A stretch of DNA of 64,000 nucleotides, taken from assembly GCA_020050685.1 (NCBI GenBank), contig JAGVKG010000040.1, positions 1-64,000 on the forward strand, given 5' to 3'. Shown piece by piece: positions 1 to 8,188 of the stretch. The position numbers and the translations under genes were made by a program. The stretch comes from Candidatus Obscuribacterales bacterium (lineage in GTDB: Bacteria; Cyanobacteriota; Vampirovibrionia; Obscuribacterales; Obscuribacteraceae). The notes beneath the pieces were generated by a model. It was not told where the DNA came from. It searched no databases and was given only the letters and a program-made list of their open reading frames with translations. Every line of letters starts with the position of its first letter. Within the stretch, counting starts at the first letter, position 1.

Positions 1-311
1 AAATTAGTGCCTACACCGGTCGGCACAAAAAATACCGCAAACCCCTCTCACCCCGTGCTTGTCTCACTCAAGAATAGTTGTCAGAAAGGAAGTTCCGTTC
101 TAGGCCAGTAAATTGTCAAGGTTAAGATTGTCTTACACCGTGTCTCATTGGCGTCATTTGTATTGACTGAGAGGGTGAATGTTGAGAGAATTACCCCTTG
201 CCAATATTTCGGACCTAAGACAGTCTGGTGCTTGCTCTCAAGCTCGCTTAATTTCCGGCTCGAGGTCACAAAAATCGACAATGTCGAAGGGGACTTAGCT
301 CCTCGTTTGTG
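1..311. other. non-coding region upstream of rplJ
   Basis: No convincing gene is seen. A short frame is open from base 1 to a TAA near 109-111, but its translation has no recognisable character, so it could be the tail of an upstream gene or chance. A weak promoter candidate for rplJ is TTGACT at 163-168, 17 bases, then GAGAAT at 186-191. The region probably forms the 5' leader of the ribosomal protein operon, since L10 operons commonly carry long autoregulated leaders. I cannot match the known L10-leader consensus by eye. Confidence 0.35.
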
Positions 312-350
312 ATCCCGGCTCGTGAAGAGACCCCGGGATTTTTGGTTTTT
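312..350 (+). terminator. attenuator-like hairpin in the rplJ leader
   Basis: ATCCCGG at 312-318 pairs perfectly with CCGGGAT at 333-339 around a 14-base loop. The 3' arm runs into TTTTTGGTTTTT (339-350), the shape of an intrinsic terminator. It lies 30 bases before the rplJ start and inside its likely transcript, so it could act as an attenuator or as part of an L10-binding leader. It could also simply terminate an upstream gene. Confidence 0.5.
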
Positions 351-380
351 AAAAGGCTACAAACACTTGAGGAGCTATAA

Positions 381-905
381 ATGGCAACCAAAGTTCGCAA
401 ACAGGAAATCGTTTCCGATTTGCAAGGCCTTTTTGATAATGGCAAGGTAGCAATTGTTACCGACCTTTCCGGTTTTACAGTGGCAGAAATTTCGCAATTT
501 CGCCGCAAGCTGGACAAGGATTCGGCCAAATGCCAAATTGCCAAAAATACACTCATCAAGATTGCTGCTGGAGATGGCGAATTCAAAGCCATCGCGGAAT
601 TAGCAAAGGGACCGACTGCCGTCGTGATTGGATATGACGAGCCGGCGGGACCAGCTAAAACCACAGTTGAATTTTTGAAGTCAATCAAAAAGGGTGCAAT
701 TCGTGGAGCAGTACTCGAAGGAAAGCTAATTTCAACCAGCGATGTAAAATCGCTTGCTGAATTGCCATCCAAAGACCAATTGCTTTCGTCCATCATGGGC
801 GGCCTAGATTCTGGTGCCAGAGGCATTGCTGGCATTCTTGAAGCAACAATTCGCGATATAGCATTGCTAGTCGAAGAAGTTGCGAAGAAAAATAATGCAG
901 CCTGA
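381..905 (+). CDS. rplJ: 50S ribosomal protein L10
   Basis: L10 forms the base of the ribosomal stalk: it binds 23S rRNA through its N-terminal domain and L7/L12 dimers through its C-terminal helix. The 174-residue product has the usual family length, starts MATKVRKQEIV, and contains the conserved early segment DLSGFTVAEISQFRRKL plus an alanine-rich C-terminal helix. The start is set by GAGGAG at 369-374, six bases before ATG. rplL follows 38 bases later, the classic stalk operon. Expression is probably autoregulated through the upstream leader, by analogy with other bacteria. Confidence 0.97.
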   Translation: MATKVRKQEIVSDLQGLFDNGKVAIVTDLSGFTVAEISQFRRKLDKDSAKCQIAKNTLIKIAAGDGEFKAIAELAKGPTAVVIGYDEPAGPAKTTVEFLKSIKKGAIRGAVLEGKLISTSDVKSLAELPSKDQLLSSIMGGLDSGARGIAGILEATIRDIALLVEEVAKKNNAA

Positions 906-943
906 TACCTACCAATTGTTGATATTTCAAGGAGTAAATGATA

Positions 944-1330
944 ATGGTAACTAAAATTTCAGTAGATGATCTTCTCGATCAAATCGGATCATTGACACTG
1001 CTCGAAGCAGCTGATCTGAAGAAGAAAATGGAAGACAAATTCGGTGTTACCGCAGCTGCCCCAATGGCATTTGCTGCTGCACCAGCTGGTGGTGGCGGTG
1101 GTGCCGCAACCGAAGAGAAGACTGAATTCGATGCAATCTTGACCTCAGTCGGCGATAAGAAGATTGAAGTTCTGAAGATCGTTCGTGAAGTCACTGGTCT
1201 CGGTTTGAAAGAAGCCAAAGACCTCGTTGATGCAGCTCCAAAGCCGCTCAAAGAAAAGTGCAAGAAGGAAGAAGCCGAGCAAATCAAGCAAAAAGTTGAA
1301 GCTGCCGGCGCCAAGGTGGAAATTAAGTAA
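944..1330 (+). CDS. rplL: 50S ribosomal protein L7/L12
   Basis: L7/L12 is the mobile stalk protein that recruits and stimulates translation GTPases. The 128-residue product shows the N-terminal dimerisation helix ([20 protein letters not shown]), an Ala/Gly hinge near residues 45-58, and the C-terminal domain with [29 protein letters not shown] and the final GAKVEIK. Two ATGs lie six bases apart, at 938 and 944. AAGGAG at 929-934 is nine bases from 944 but only three from 938, so 944 is preferred. A strong terminator follows. Confidence 0.97.
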   Translation: MVTKISVDDLLDQIGSLTLLEAADLKKKMEDKFGVTAAAPMAFAAAPAGGGGGAATEEKTEFDAILTSVGDKKIEVLKIVREVTGLGLKEAKDLVDAAPKPLKEKCKKEEAEQIKQKVEAAGAKVEIK

Positions 1331-1354
1331 TTTCGCCAAAATGGTAATCTGGAA

Positions 1355-1378
1355 GGGCGGGGTTATCCCCGCCCTTTC
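1355..1378 (+). terminator. intrinsic terminator after rplL
   Basis: GGGCGGGG at 1355-1362 and CCCCGCCC at 1367-1374 form a perfect 8-bp GC stem with a TTAT loop, followed by TTT. It separates the rplJ-rplL operon from the next gene. Confidence 0.85.
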
Positions 1379-1406
1379 TATACTCCCCTCATCAATAGTG
1401 AGAAAT

Positions 1407-3038
1407 ATGCGCTGTCCTTCTTGCGGATTGCATCACCCATCGCAATACGAAACTTGTGTTTCGTGTGGGACTTCCTTCAATCAGATGCAGGCAAGCGTGC
1501 CACCAGTGTCACAGGTGCCACAAGACAATTCTTCGCCCCCGCACACCTATTCGCAGGAACCAGATAATATTTCCGGGCACAGTCAAGGCGGTGCCAATGG
1601 TTATGCTCAAGGACATGTGCGCCGCCGCCACACCAAAGAGCGGGTACATCATAGTGGACTGCCCATTGCTCTTGGTGTAACTGTGGCAGTGGTAATTCTT
1701 TTGCTCTCGGCTGGCGTGACGATTTATTTTTTAACCAGACCGACAGATGATCAAAGGCTCTATAACGAAGGACGGCAACAACTTGAATCCGGGCAATATG
1801 CTTTTGCCCTCAAGACTCTTTTGAAAGCTCAAGCGGCCACACCAAACAATCCGCAAGTTCTCTTGGCTTTAGCGCGCTGCTATGTTGGTGTTGATCAAAT
1901 CGATAAGGCTTGGGACTGTATCAACCAAGCTCAGCAGCTTGGTTCTGCTGTTGTATCAGAACCCAAACTGGCATCGGATATGGCTAACTATTATCGCCAG
2001 CATCAGCAGTACGATAGAGCGCTTGAGCTTTTGCGCCCCTTGGCACAAGCTAATATTCCCGGCAAGAAAGCAGAACTTGCGGACCTCGATGCGCTTTGGG
2101 GCGATGAGGCATTATCAAATAACGATTTACCGCTGGCGCTCAAATGTTGGGAAGAAGTGCGTGAGCTGAAAGACGGATCACGCTATTCAGAAGTTGATGC
2201 GCGCCTGACTACCATCTATCAAAAAATGGCTACCCAAGCTATCGCCGCTCGTGATGAAGAAACGGCACTGACATATCTAAATCGTTTAAATGCCATGGCG
2301 CCCAATGCTCTTTGCTACAAACAAGCATCGGAAATTTATGAGCACAAAGGGCAGCTTGATTATGCAATTGATCAATTGAAACACGCGATGGATTTGGGTG
2401 CTAACGGGGATACTATCCAGAGTAAGTATGCAACGCTTTTAGATAGACGAGGAAAAGAACTAATTGATCTGGGCGACACTTCGGCTGGCTATGGTTATTT
2501 GCAACAAGCAGAATCGCTGGATAAGAGTTTGACAAAAGCAAAAGTTGTTTTGCGCAACGGCAAAGTTGTCTTGGATCCACAAAATGGTTTGGCAAGTCTG
2601 TCCGGTGAAGTATGGAACCCAGGCGGCAATACCATTTCCTATTTGACTATGCGCACCGAACTTTGGGACCCGCTTGCCTCACGCATACTTTGGCAGCATG
2701 AACAAAAGATTGTCGATGAGTTTATGCCACCACTGGCAGAAAATGAGTCGAGGACTATCAATCTTTCTTGTGGTATTCCGCTGAAAAAGGATACTGTTGC
2801 TCAAATGCGCGTTTATTTTGACGGTGAACTTTATAAGTCATATCAAGTTAATCCTGTTTTGCAAGGTTCATTGCCAGGCGGCTTTAAGGCAAGAACTGGT
2901 GCTACGAGACTGGTATCGCCTCAAGTGTCGGGCACTGCTGCGCCACAGTCTGTGGTGCCAGGGGCCAGCAAAGCTGCCGAGCCTGTTGCAAAGACAGCCG
3001 GACCAGAAGATAAGACCCTGAAAGAATTGGACTTTTAA
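1407..3038 (+). CDS. membrane-anchored TPR protein with N-terminal zinc ribbon
   Basis: The function is unknown. The 543-residue protein begins with a zinc ribbon (MRCPSCG with Cys 3, 6, 17 and 20), then a Pro/Gln/Ser-rich linker, one transmembrane helix near residues 84-109, and a block of TPR-like helices from about 115 to 390 (for example RLYNEGRQQLESGQYAFALK). A beta-rich C-terminal domain near 400-500 (GLASLSGEVWNPGGNTISYL) resembles FxLYD-type domains. This predicts a cytoplasmic zinc ribbon and an exported TPR/beta region acting as a scaffold. The frame is open further upstream into rplL, but the zinc ribbon start and the intervening terminator support 1407. No strong ribosome binding site is seen. 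Confidence 0.75.
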   Translation: MRCPSCGLHHPSQYETCVSCGTSFNQMQASVPPVSQVPQDNSSPPHTYSQEPDNISGHSQGGANGYAQGHVRRRHTKERVHHSGLPIALGVTVAVVILLLSAGVTIYFLTRPTDDQRLYNEGRQQLESGQYAFALKTLLKAQAATPNNPQVLLALARCYVGVDQIDKAWDCINQAQQLGSAVVSEPKLASDMANYYRQHQQYDRALELLRPLAQANIPGKKAELADLDALWGDEALSNNDLPLALKCWEEVRELKDGSRYSEVDARLTTIYQKMATQAIAARDEETALTYLNRLNAMAPNALCYKQASEIYEHKGQLDYAIDQLKHAMDLGANGDTIQSKYATLLDRRGKELIDLGDTSAGYGYLQQAESLDKSLTKAKVVLRNGKVVLDPQNGLASLSGEVWNPGGNTISYLTMRTELWDPLASRILWQHEQKIVDEFMPPLAENESRTINLSCGIPLKKDTVAQMRVYFDGELYKSYQVNPVLQGSLPGGFKARTGATRLVSPQVSGTAAPQSVVPGASKAAEPVAKTAGPEDKTLKELDF

Positions 3039-3143
3039 TCATAATAAAGTTCGTTTTGTCGCCATTTGATCAAAGTCAAGTAGGTTAGTCTGCGCTATTA
3101 TTTTGAAGCGCGATACTACGCTTGAGTTCATAGGGGGAGATGC

Positions 3144-4130
3144 ATGTTTGGATTGAGAGAATTTGCCATCGCTGGTTTAACACTTGGTGCAATTGCCACT
3201 CTCGGCAGCCAGTTTGGTGTTGCTTGCCTGGCGCAATCACCAAACCCAAATCAAACCTCCATGATGCTTTATCGTGTTGTCACTCTCGGCAACGGGCAAC
3301 AATTTGTGGTGACACAATCCGGTTTGCAAATCCCACTGCCTCCACCAGGGGTGGATCCTCGTTCTCAGGAACTTTCCGTCTATCGTGATCCGCAAGGCAA
3401 TTTCTGGTATTACGACCGTAATGGTGCGCCGGTGAAAGTTACAGCTGGACAAATCCAGTGGAAGATTTCCCAGTTGTTTGGCAATGCTCAGCAACCCGTG
3501 CAACAAACAACCAATGTATATCAACAATCACCATCCAGTGGTAGCTCGGCTCTGACAACTGGGGTTGCGGCTGCAACCGGTGCCGCTGTCGGCGGATTGG
3601 TTGCCGGTGCTTGCAATGACAATTATTATTATGGTGTACCGTATGGTGTACCAATATATAGAGCTGGCACGCGGGCATACTACTATAACAATCTCGGCAA
3701 ACCGGTCTATGTTAACAACAGTACGCACACTAATACGATGATCAATACTTGGAACAAACAAACCAACTGGAACAATCAGCTGCAAGGCTGGCAGCAAAAG
3801 AAAAATTATCGAGATGGCGGATTGGTGCGTACGTTTGACGGTACGGGAGCGCGCCCATATAGTCCAGCTGTGAGTCCAAATGACCGCCACTTCGACAGAA
3901 ATAAATTTGGTCGAGATGATAACAATCGATTCGGCAAAGACGACGGTCGTCGATATGATGGAAAGCATGACAGACGATTTGATGGCAAACATGATGGGCG
4001 ACGGGCAAATGATGATCGTTCTAGTGGCGGCTTTGACCGTGGCGAGCACGGCAGGTTCAATGCTCAAGCACATGGTGGCAATGCCGGTGGACGTCGCGGT
4101 GGCGGCCACGGCGGCGGACGTCGCAGATAA
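3144..4130 (+). CDS. secreted basic protein with Arg/Gly/Asp-rich tail
   Basis: No family is recognised. The 328-residue product has a signal peptide (about residues 1-31, ending VACLAQ), a domain with VVTLGNGQQFVVTQSG and WYYDRNGAPVKV, and a Gln-rich linker. A small-residue hydrophobic segment, TGAAVGGLVAGA, follows, then a Tyr-rich portion. The last ~90 residues are a charged low-complexity tail built from units such as RFGKDDGRR, RFDGKHDGRR and a final Gly/Arg run. AGGGGGAG at 3132-3139 places the ATG at 3144. The middle resembles outer-membrane Gly-zipper segments. The tail could bind polyanions such as nucleic acid, LPS or polyphosphate, but this is inference. Confidence 0.7.
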   Translation: MFGLREFAIAGLTLGAIATLGSQFGVACLAQSPNPNQTSMMLYRVVTLGNGQQFVVTQSGLQIPLPPPGVDPRSQELSVYRDPQGNFWYYDRNGAPVKVTAGQIQWKISQLFGNAQQPVQQTTNVYQQSPSSGSSALTTGVAAATGAAVGGLVAGACNDNYYYGVPYGVPIYRAGTRAYYYNNLGKPVYVNNSTHTNTMINTWNKQTNWNNQLQGWQQKKNYRDGGLVRTFDGTGARPYSPAVSPNDRHFDRNKFGRDDNNRFGKDDGRRYDGKHDRRFDGKHDGRRANDDRSSGGFDRGEHGRFNAQAHGGNAGGRRGGGHGGGRRR

Positions 4131-4409
4131 ATTGATCGAGTGTCCGCAAATTAGGATCTTTTGCTTGTGTGCTGACAATTTCTACAATGTTGATTTTCTT
4201 CATCAAGAATTCTCTAAAGGATCCTGGGTTGACAACCTGGTTAAGTCCATCTCAGCTCGTTGACTTTCGTAGACGACTGGTCTAATATGGACGAGTTGAA
4301 ATTTACAAATTGAATAAATGCGCTTTGGCGCGTGGCCCCATTTTTGCTTGGCAGCAATGAAGGCTAGATTTGATTTGGAAGAAATATTTTGAAATTAGGA
4401 GAGTGGGAA

Positions 4410-5204
4410 ATGGATTTGAATTTAAAAGGTAAGCGCGCATTAGTAAGTGGCTCCACTGCGGGAATTGGTCTGTCTATTGCTAAAGCTTTAGCTAAAGAAG
4501 GAGCAAGTGTTTTTATCACGGGCAGGAACAAAGAAAAATCGGAGAATGCTCGGCAAGATATTTTGCTGTCGGTGCCAGGAGCCGATGTCACGACTATTGT
4601 TGCTGATCTCGGTACAAAGGCTGGAGCAGAGACGGTAATAAATAAAGTACCTAGTGTAGATATCTTGGTGAATAATTTAGGCATTTATGAAGCCAAATCA
4701 TTTTTCGATATTGAAGATCGTGACTGGGAATATCTCTTTGAAGTAAACGTGATGAGTGGTATCAGACTTTCGCGTCATTACATGCAGGACATGCTTGCGC
4801 GTAATTGGGGCAGGGTGCTATTTATCTCAAGCGAAGCCTCAATCATGATTCCACCAGAGATGATCCACTATGGACTAACGAAATCGGCACAACTTTCGGT
4901 GATGAGAGGGCTAGCTGAGTTGACTAAAGGAACCAAGGTAACTGTCAATGCAGTCTTGCCTGGACCAACCATGTCGGAAGGCATCATGGACTTCATCAAA
5001 AGTGTTTCGTCCGACGTCAATGCGTCGCATGAAGATATTGAAAGGGAATTTTTTGCCAAACATCGTTCTTCATCACTTTTGCAGCGCATGATCGACCCTG
5101 CCGAAATCGGCAATTTGGTGGCATTTGTAGCCAGCCCCCTAGCAGCTGCCACAAATGGTGCATCACTACGCGCCGAAGGCGGCCTCTTAAGGTCAATATA
5201 TTAG
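4410..5204 (+). CDS. short-chain dehydrogenase/reductase
   Basis: A classical NAD(P)-dependent SDR of 264 residues. It has the cofactor motif SGSTAGIG (13-20), NNLG (89-91; usual form NNAG), Ser141, and the YxxxK pair Tyr154/Lys158 in IHYGLTKSA. Substrate is unknown; the sequence resembles 3-oxoacyl-ACP-reductase-like SDRs. AGGAG at 4398-4402 is seven bases before the ATG at 4410, better than the in-frame TTG at 4389. A bidirectional terminator follows and the gene stands alone. The 4131-4409 gap before it holds no supported feature. Confidence 0.88.
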   Translation: MDLNLKGKRALVSGSTAGIGLSIAKALAKEGASVFITGRNKEKSENARQDILLSVPGADVTTIVADLGTKAGAETVINKVPSVDILVNNLGIYEAKSFFDIEDRDWEYLFEVNVMSGIRLSRHYMQDMLARNWGRVLFISSEASIMIPPEMIHYGLTKSAQLSVMRGLAELTKGTKVTVNAVLPGPTMSEGIMDFIKSVSSDVNASHEDIEREFFAKHRSSSLLQRMIDPAEIGNLVAFVASPLAAATNGASLRAEGGLLRSIY

Positions 5205-5211
5205 CCCACCA

Positions 5212-5257
5212 AAAACCATGCTCGGTTGTGTTGGGGAATATGGGCGAGCATGGTTTT
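5212..5257. terminator. bidirectional terminator between convergent genes
   Basis: AAAACCATGCTCG at 5212-5224 and its exact complement CGAGCATGGTTTT at 5245-5257 form a perfect 13-bp stem around a 20-base loop, with T-rich tails on both strands. It serves the plus-strand SDR and the minus-strand response regulator. Confidence 0.85.
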
Positions 5258-5291
5258 CTTTGTGATCGGGTTTGGAGTAAACAAAAACAAA

Positions 5292-6005
5292 CTATGAATA
5301 ATCGTCGATCAGATACATTGGTTGAGAGAGAGAACGTATCAGTCCTTCCTTCATCGCCTTGACTGCTGCCTGAGTGCGGTCGGAGACGAGTAGTTTGGCC
5401 ATGATACGCTTCATGTGGGATTTAATTGTCTCGGAAGTAACAACTAAACGAAAAGCAATTTGTTGATTAGTTAGGCCTTCGGCCAGAAGTTCAAGTACTT
5501 CCATTTCTCTTTGAGACAATTGATAGTCTGTGTGTTTTCTGGTTGCGATTTCGGTCAGGCTTCGCACATTGGCAGCGGCCCGCAAGACGCGTCGAGCAAT
5601 GGTTGCATCGAGCCAGGCAGCCCCTTCCATCACGGACTCGATTGCTGCTGCAAGTTGTGTGGAGCGTGTCGATTTCATGCAGTAGCCATCGGCACCAGCA
5701 CCAAGTGCGGCAAAGACATACCGGTCGCTGTCGTGTGCAGTCAGGACTATTACTCTTGTGTCGGGCCAAGCTTGCTTTATTTCTCTGGTTGCATCAATGC
5801 CATCCTTAATTGGCATTGCTAAATCCATGAGGACGAGGTCAGGAGAAAGGGAAGCAACCAGCTCTATTGCTTCCTGCCCGTTTGATGCCTCACCAATAAC
5901 TGCGATTCCCGGAAGCCTATGCAAAGTAGTGCGAATGCCCATTCTGCTAAGCTCTTGGTCTTCGACGATAATAATGGTCGTATGAGTTGCGCCCGATGTG
6001 CTCAT
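5292..6005 (-). CDS. NarL/FixJ-family response regulator (orphan)
   Basis: A 237-residue DNA-binding response regulator. The receiver domain (residues 8-125) has acidic pocket E15/D16, phospho-acceptor D61 in LVLMDLAMP, T89 and K111. A LuxR-type helix-turn-helix follows at about 165-225 (LSQREMEVLELLAEGLTNQQIA, given in part). No histidine kinase is encoded in the window, so the partner is unknown. It is a paralogue of the regulator at 42953-43624, with shared segments such as FAALGAGADGYC and AAWLD. An inverted repeat lies directly upstream of the start and could be an autoregulatory operator. Confidence 0.92.
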   Translation of the reverse strand: MSTSGATHTTIIIVEDQELSRMGIRTTLHRLPGIAVIGEASNGQEAIELVASLSPDLVLMDLAMPIKDGIDATREIKQAWPDTRVIVLTAHDSDRYVFAALGAGADGYCMKSTRSTQLAAAIESVMEGAAWLDATIARRVLRAAANVRSLTEIATRKHTDYQLSQREMEVLELLAEGLTNQQIAFRLVVTSETIKSHMKRIMAKLLVSDRTQAAVKAMKEGLIRSLSQPMYLIDDYS

Positions 6006-6027
6006 AAAACAATCCCTTGCTTAACAT

Positions 6028-6057
6028 AGTTTGGTGTTTACCTAAAACGACCAAACT
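6028..6057. promoter_or_regulatory. inverted repeat upstream of response regulator
   Basis: AGTTTGGT at 6028-6035 and ACCAAACT at 6050-6057 are perfect 8-bp arms 14 bases apart, starting 22 bases before the regulator's start codon. Position and symmetry fit an operator, but no experimental parallel is known to me. The rest of the gap (6058-6333) is AT-rich with no gene or clear promoter seen. Confidence 0.4.
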
Positions 6058-6333
6058 TCAATGTGCATGCAAGGGGTAGTGCATACGTAACCACTGCTTA
6101 TTCAGCAATGTCAAATTGCTTGTTACTCAAATCTAAAACCAAGACCTACAAAATCCGATAATCTGCTCCTAGCACAGATCGTTATACTCTAGTGTAAAAA
6201 TAGGCTATCACTATCGTTATACCGCATATAGCCCAAGGAAAAAATATAATTCGATGCGCTTAACCATGTACATGTTTATCTGGAAAGCCCTATATCCTAT
6301 AAAGATTTCTAAACCCAGATGACAATCCCGGCC

Positions 6334-6663
6334 CTAAGGAGACATGAATATTTCAAATTGCACTGAAATGGAAAATGTACCGCTACTTGCACCATTAATT
6401 GGTTCCCAAGCAAAGCCCGTTGGTAGAGAAAATGTGATGGTGCTTTCAACAAAATTATCGGGGCTGGCCAGGTCGCCGGCGGTAGATGGTGCTTGTGTAA
6501 ATGAGACAAACTTATCGCTTGCATCCACTACTGGTCCAATCTGTCCGGAGTTGAGCGAGGCTAGTGTGTCTGCTCCGGATACGAATTTGGTGCCGTAAGA
6601 GTGTCCTCTCGAATGCTCATGATTAATCAATTGGAGGCAAATAAATGCCTTTCTGGGCAACAA
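6334..6663 (-). CDS. possible small protein or gene remnant
   Basis: A 109-codon frame starting at TTG without a ribosome binding site. The first ~25 residues look random. From HSYGTKFVSG onward the composition resembles a beta-rich extracellular domain (DNFVESTITFSLPTGFAWEP, ending FSISVQFEIFMSP). This suggests the 3' end of a decayed secreted-protein gene, or a real small gene whose start is misjudged. It lies just downstream of the DUF4139 gene on the same strand. The opposite strand is also open here, so coding status is uncertain. Confidence 0.3.
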   Translation of the reverse strand: MLPRKAFICLQLINHEHSRGHSYGTKFVSGADTLASLNSGQIGPVVDASDKFVSFTQAPSTAGDLASPDNFVESTITFSLPTGFAWEPINGASSGTFSISVQFEIFMSP

Positions 6664-6685
6664 TTTCAGGTATGTCTTGATTGGA

Positions 6686-8167
6686 CTAGACCCTTATTTC
6701 AATCGTATAAGTTACCTTCACCTGTCCATTGGCCGGTACTTTGGCAGCAAATTCAAATGTCTTTGAGTCTTTCTTTGTAAATGGCATGGAAGAATTGAGA
6801 ATCTTCCACTGCCCCTGGGCATGCTCGACAGCAGTGATGTTTGCTTCTGCGCTCTTATGATTGCGCAGGCTGATTTCGTAGGAGATACGTTGAACCCTAT
6901 CAGAGACTTGGACAAAGTTGGTTTGTGTATGTTCGCCGACCAGATCAAAGGCATCTCCGATATAAAGGCGAATCTTCTCATCTTTAGGCGTGTGGTCTAT
7001 GGTGTCTTCACCGATGAACTGCAAGGCACCATCTTGATCTTTCTTATAGACGCGAACTTTGCCTTTTGGCAACGGCATACCGAGATGATTGGCTTCCGAA
7101 TTTTGCATTTCCAGTTTGACGCGTACCTTTTGCGTATCACCATCACCCGCGTAAACGTTGTAGACAATCGGTTGAGGCTCGTAAATAAACAATTTCTTGG
7201 TCGGAACGTCATTGGCACTAAACAAGCTCAATTGCTTGGTTTCATTATCATTTACGTCAGTCTTGCCTTGTAGCGTATAAAGGTGATATTCGGCGAAGGC
7301 TTGCTCAACAAATTGTGGCTGGCTTTCTGCTGCTTTGGCCATCATCGTATACATGCGCGGTGCATTGTCCTGCACGCGGTGCACATCTCCGGCTAATAGT
7401 TTAAGAGAAGCATTTTTATAAGTGCCACCAGATTTATTGTCCAGTGTTACCCAGCTGGTTAAATCAGAAGACGTGTCATCAGCATTAGCTATGGCTACAT
7501 AATCACAATGCCAATTCAACCCGGTAGTTTGATAAGCAATTTCTGTTTTGTGTTGGCCGGCTTTGGTGGCATCAAGTTTCCAGAGCAAAGACGGCTTAGA
7601 AACCAGCCCCTCAGGTAACTCGGCTAATTCCACTTCGCCTTGTGGGTTGAGGATAATACCATTTGTAGTTTTTACAACTAGACCCTGATAGCGCGGAATG
7701 GTATTGCCAGCAGTGTCGGCAATTGTCACTTGTGGTGAATTGAGCAGGATGCCGCTCAATTCATGAATTTGGCCGCCAGGCAAATGTTGGCGAAACTTTA
7801 CTTCTTTGCCGACAGACTTGGAAAGAATTGTGTTCGGGTCCATTATGTCATACTGATAGTTTTGCTCTTTCACTTGCACCGAGTTTGGTGCGGTCAGCGA
7901 TTGAAAGCTTACAGATGTCGGATCGATCTTGGCGGCGACATCTTCAAAGCGCAAGTAATTGATACCATCTTTTAGTTCCACTGCGCGGATATCTTTGACT
8001 AATCCAAAATTCTGATTGTAAATGGTCAAGCTAACCGATTCGGAAGCAGATATGCCAGACTTTTCTTCGGCTTGTGCCAGAGGCAGTGTTACTAAAGTAC
8101 AAGAGGTCAGGGCAAGCAAAACTCGGACTGCAAGACCTTGGCGTAAGGGCTTGTAAAACATTTTCAT
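6686..8167 (-). CDS. DUF4139-type exported protein
   Basis: A 493-residue protein with a signal peptide (residues 1-33, ending LPLAQAEE) and a DUF4139-like body: VSLTIYNQNFGLVKD near the start, then beta-rich repeats, GLNWHCDYVAIAN in the centre and a C-terminal KVTYTIEIRV strand. The family is widespread in outer-membrane or periplasmic proteins of unknown function. It starts 21 bases after the lpxC stop and is the last gene of the bamA-skp-lpxD-lpxC series, which suggests an envelope role. GAGG lies five bases before the ATG. Confidence 0.8.
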   Translation of the reverse strand: MKMFYKPLRQGLAVRVLLALTSCTLVTLPLAQAEEKSGISASESVSLTIYNQNFGLVKDIRAVELKDGINYLRFEDVAAKIDPTSVSFQSLTAPNSVQVKEQNYQYDIMDPNTILSKSVGKEVKFRQHLPGGQIHELSGILLNSPQVTIADTAGNTIPRYQGLVVKTTNGIILNPQGEVELAELPEGLVSKPSLLWKLDATKAGQHKTEIAYQTTGLNWHCDYVAIANADDTSSDLTSWVTLDNKSGGTYKNASLKLLAGDVHRVQDNAPRMYTMMAKAAESQPQFVEQAFAEYHLYTLQGKTDVNDNETKQLSLFSANDVPTKKLFIYEPQPIVYNVYAGDGDTQKVRVKLEMQNSEANHLGMPLPKGKVRVYKKDQDGALQFIGEDTIDHTPKDEKIRLYIGDAFDLVGEHTQTNFVQVSDRVQRISYEISLRNHKSAEANITAVEHAQGQWKILNSSMPFTKKDSKTFEFAAKVPANGQVKVTYTIEIRV

Positions 8168-8188
8168 ATCTACCTCTCATCACAAAAA

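Noticed and set aside
979-1314. Long open frame antisense to rplL
   Set aside because: It mirrors the codon pattern of an unmistakable L7/L12 gene and has no start signal or family character.
3528-4178. 216-codon minus-strand frame over the secreted basic protein
   Set aside because: The opposite frame has a strong ribosome binding site and signal peptide; the antisense product is an artefact of its repetitive codons.
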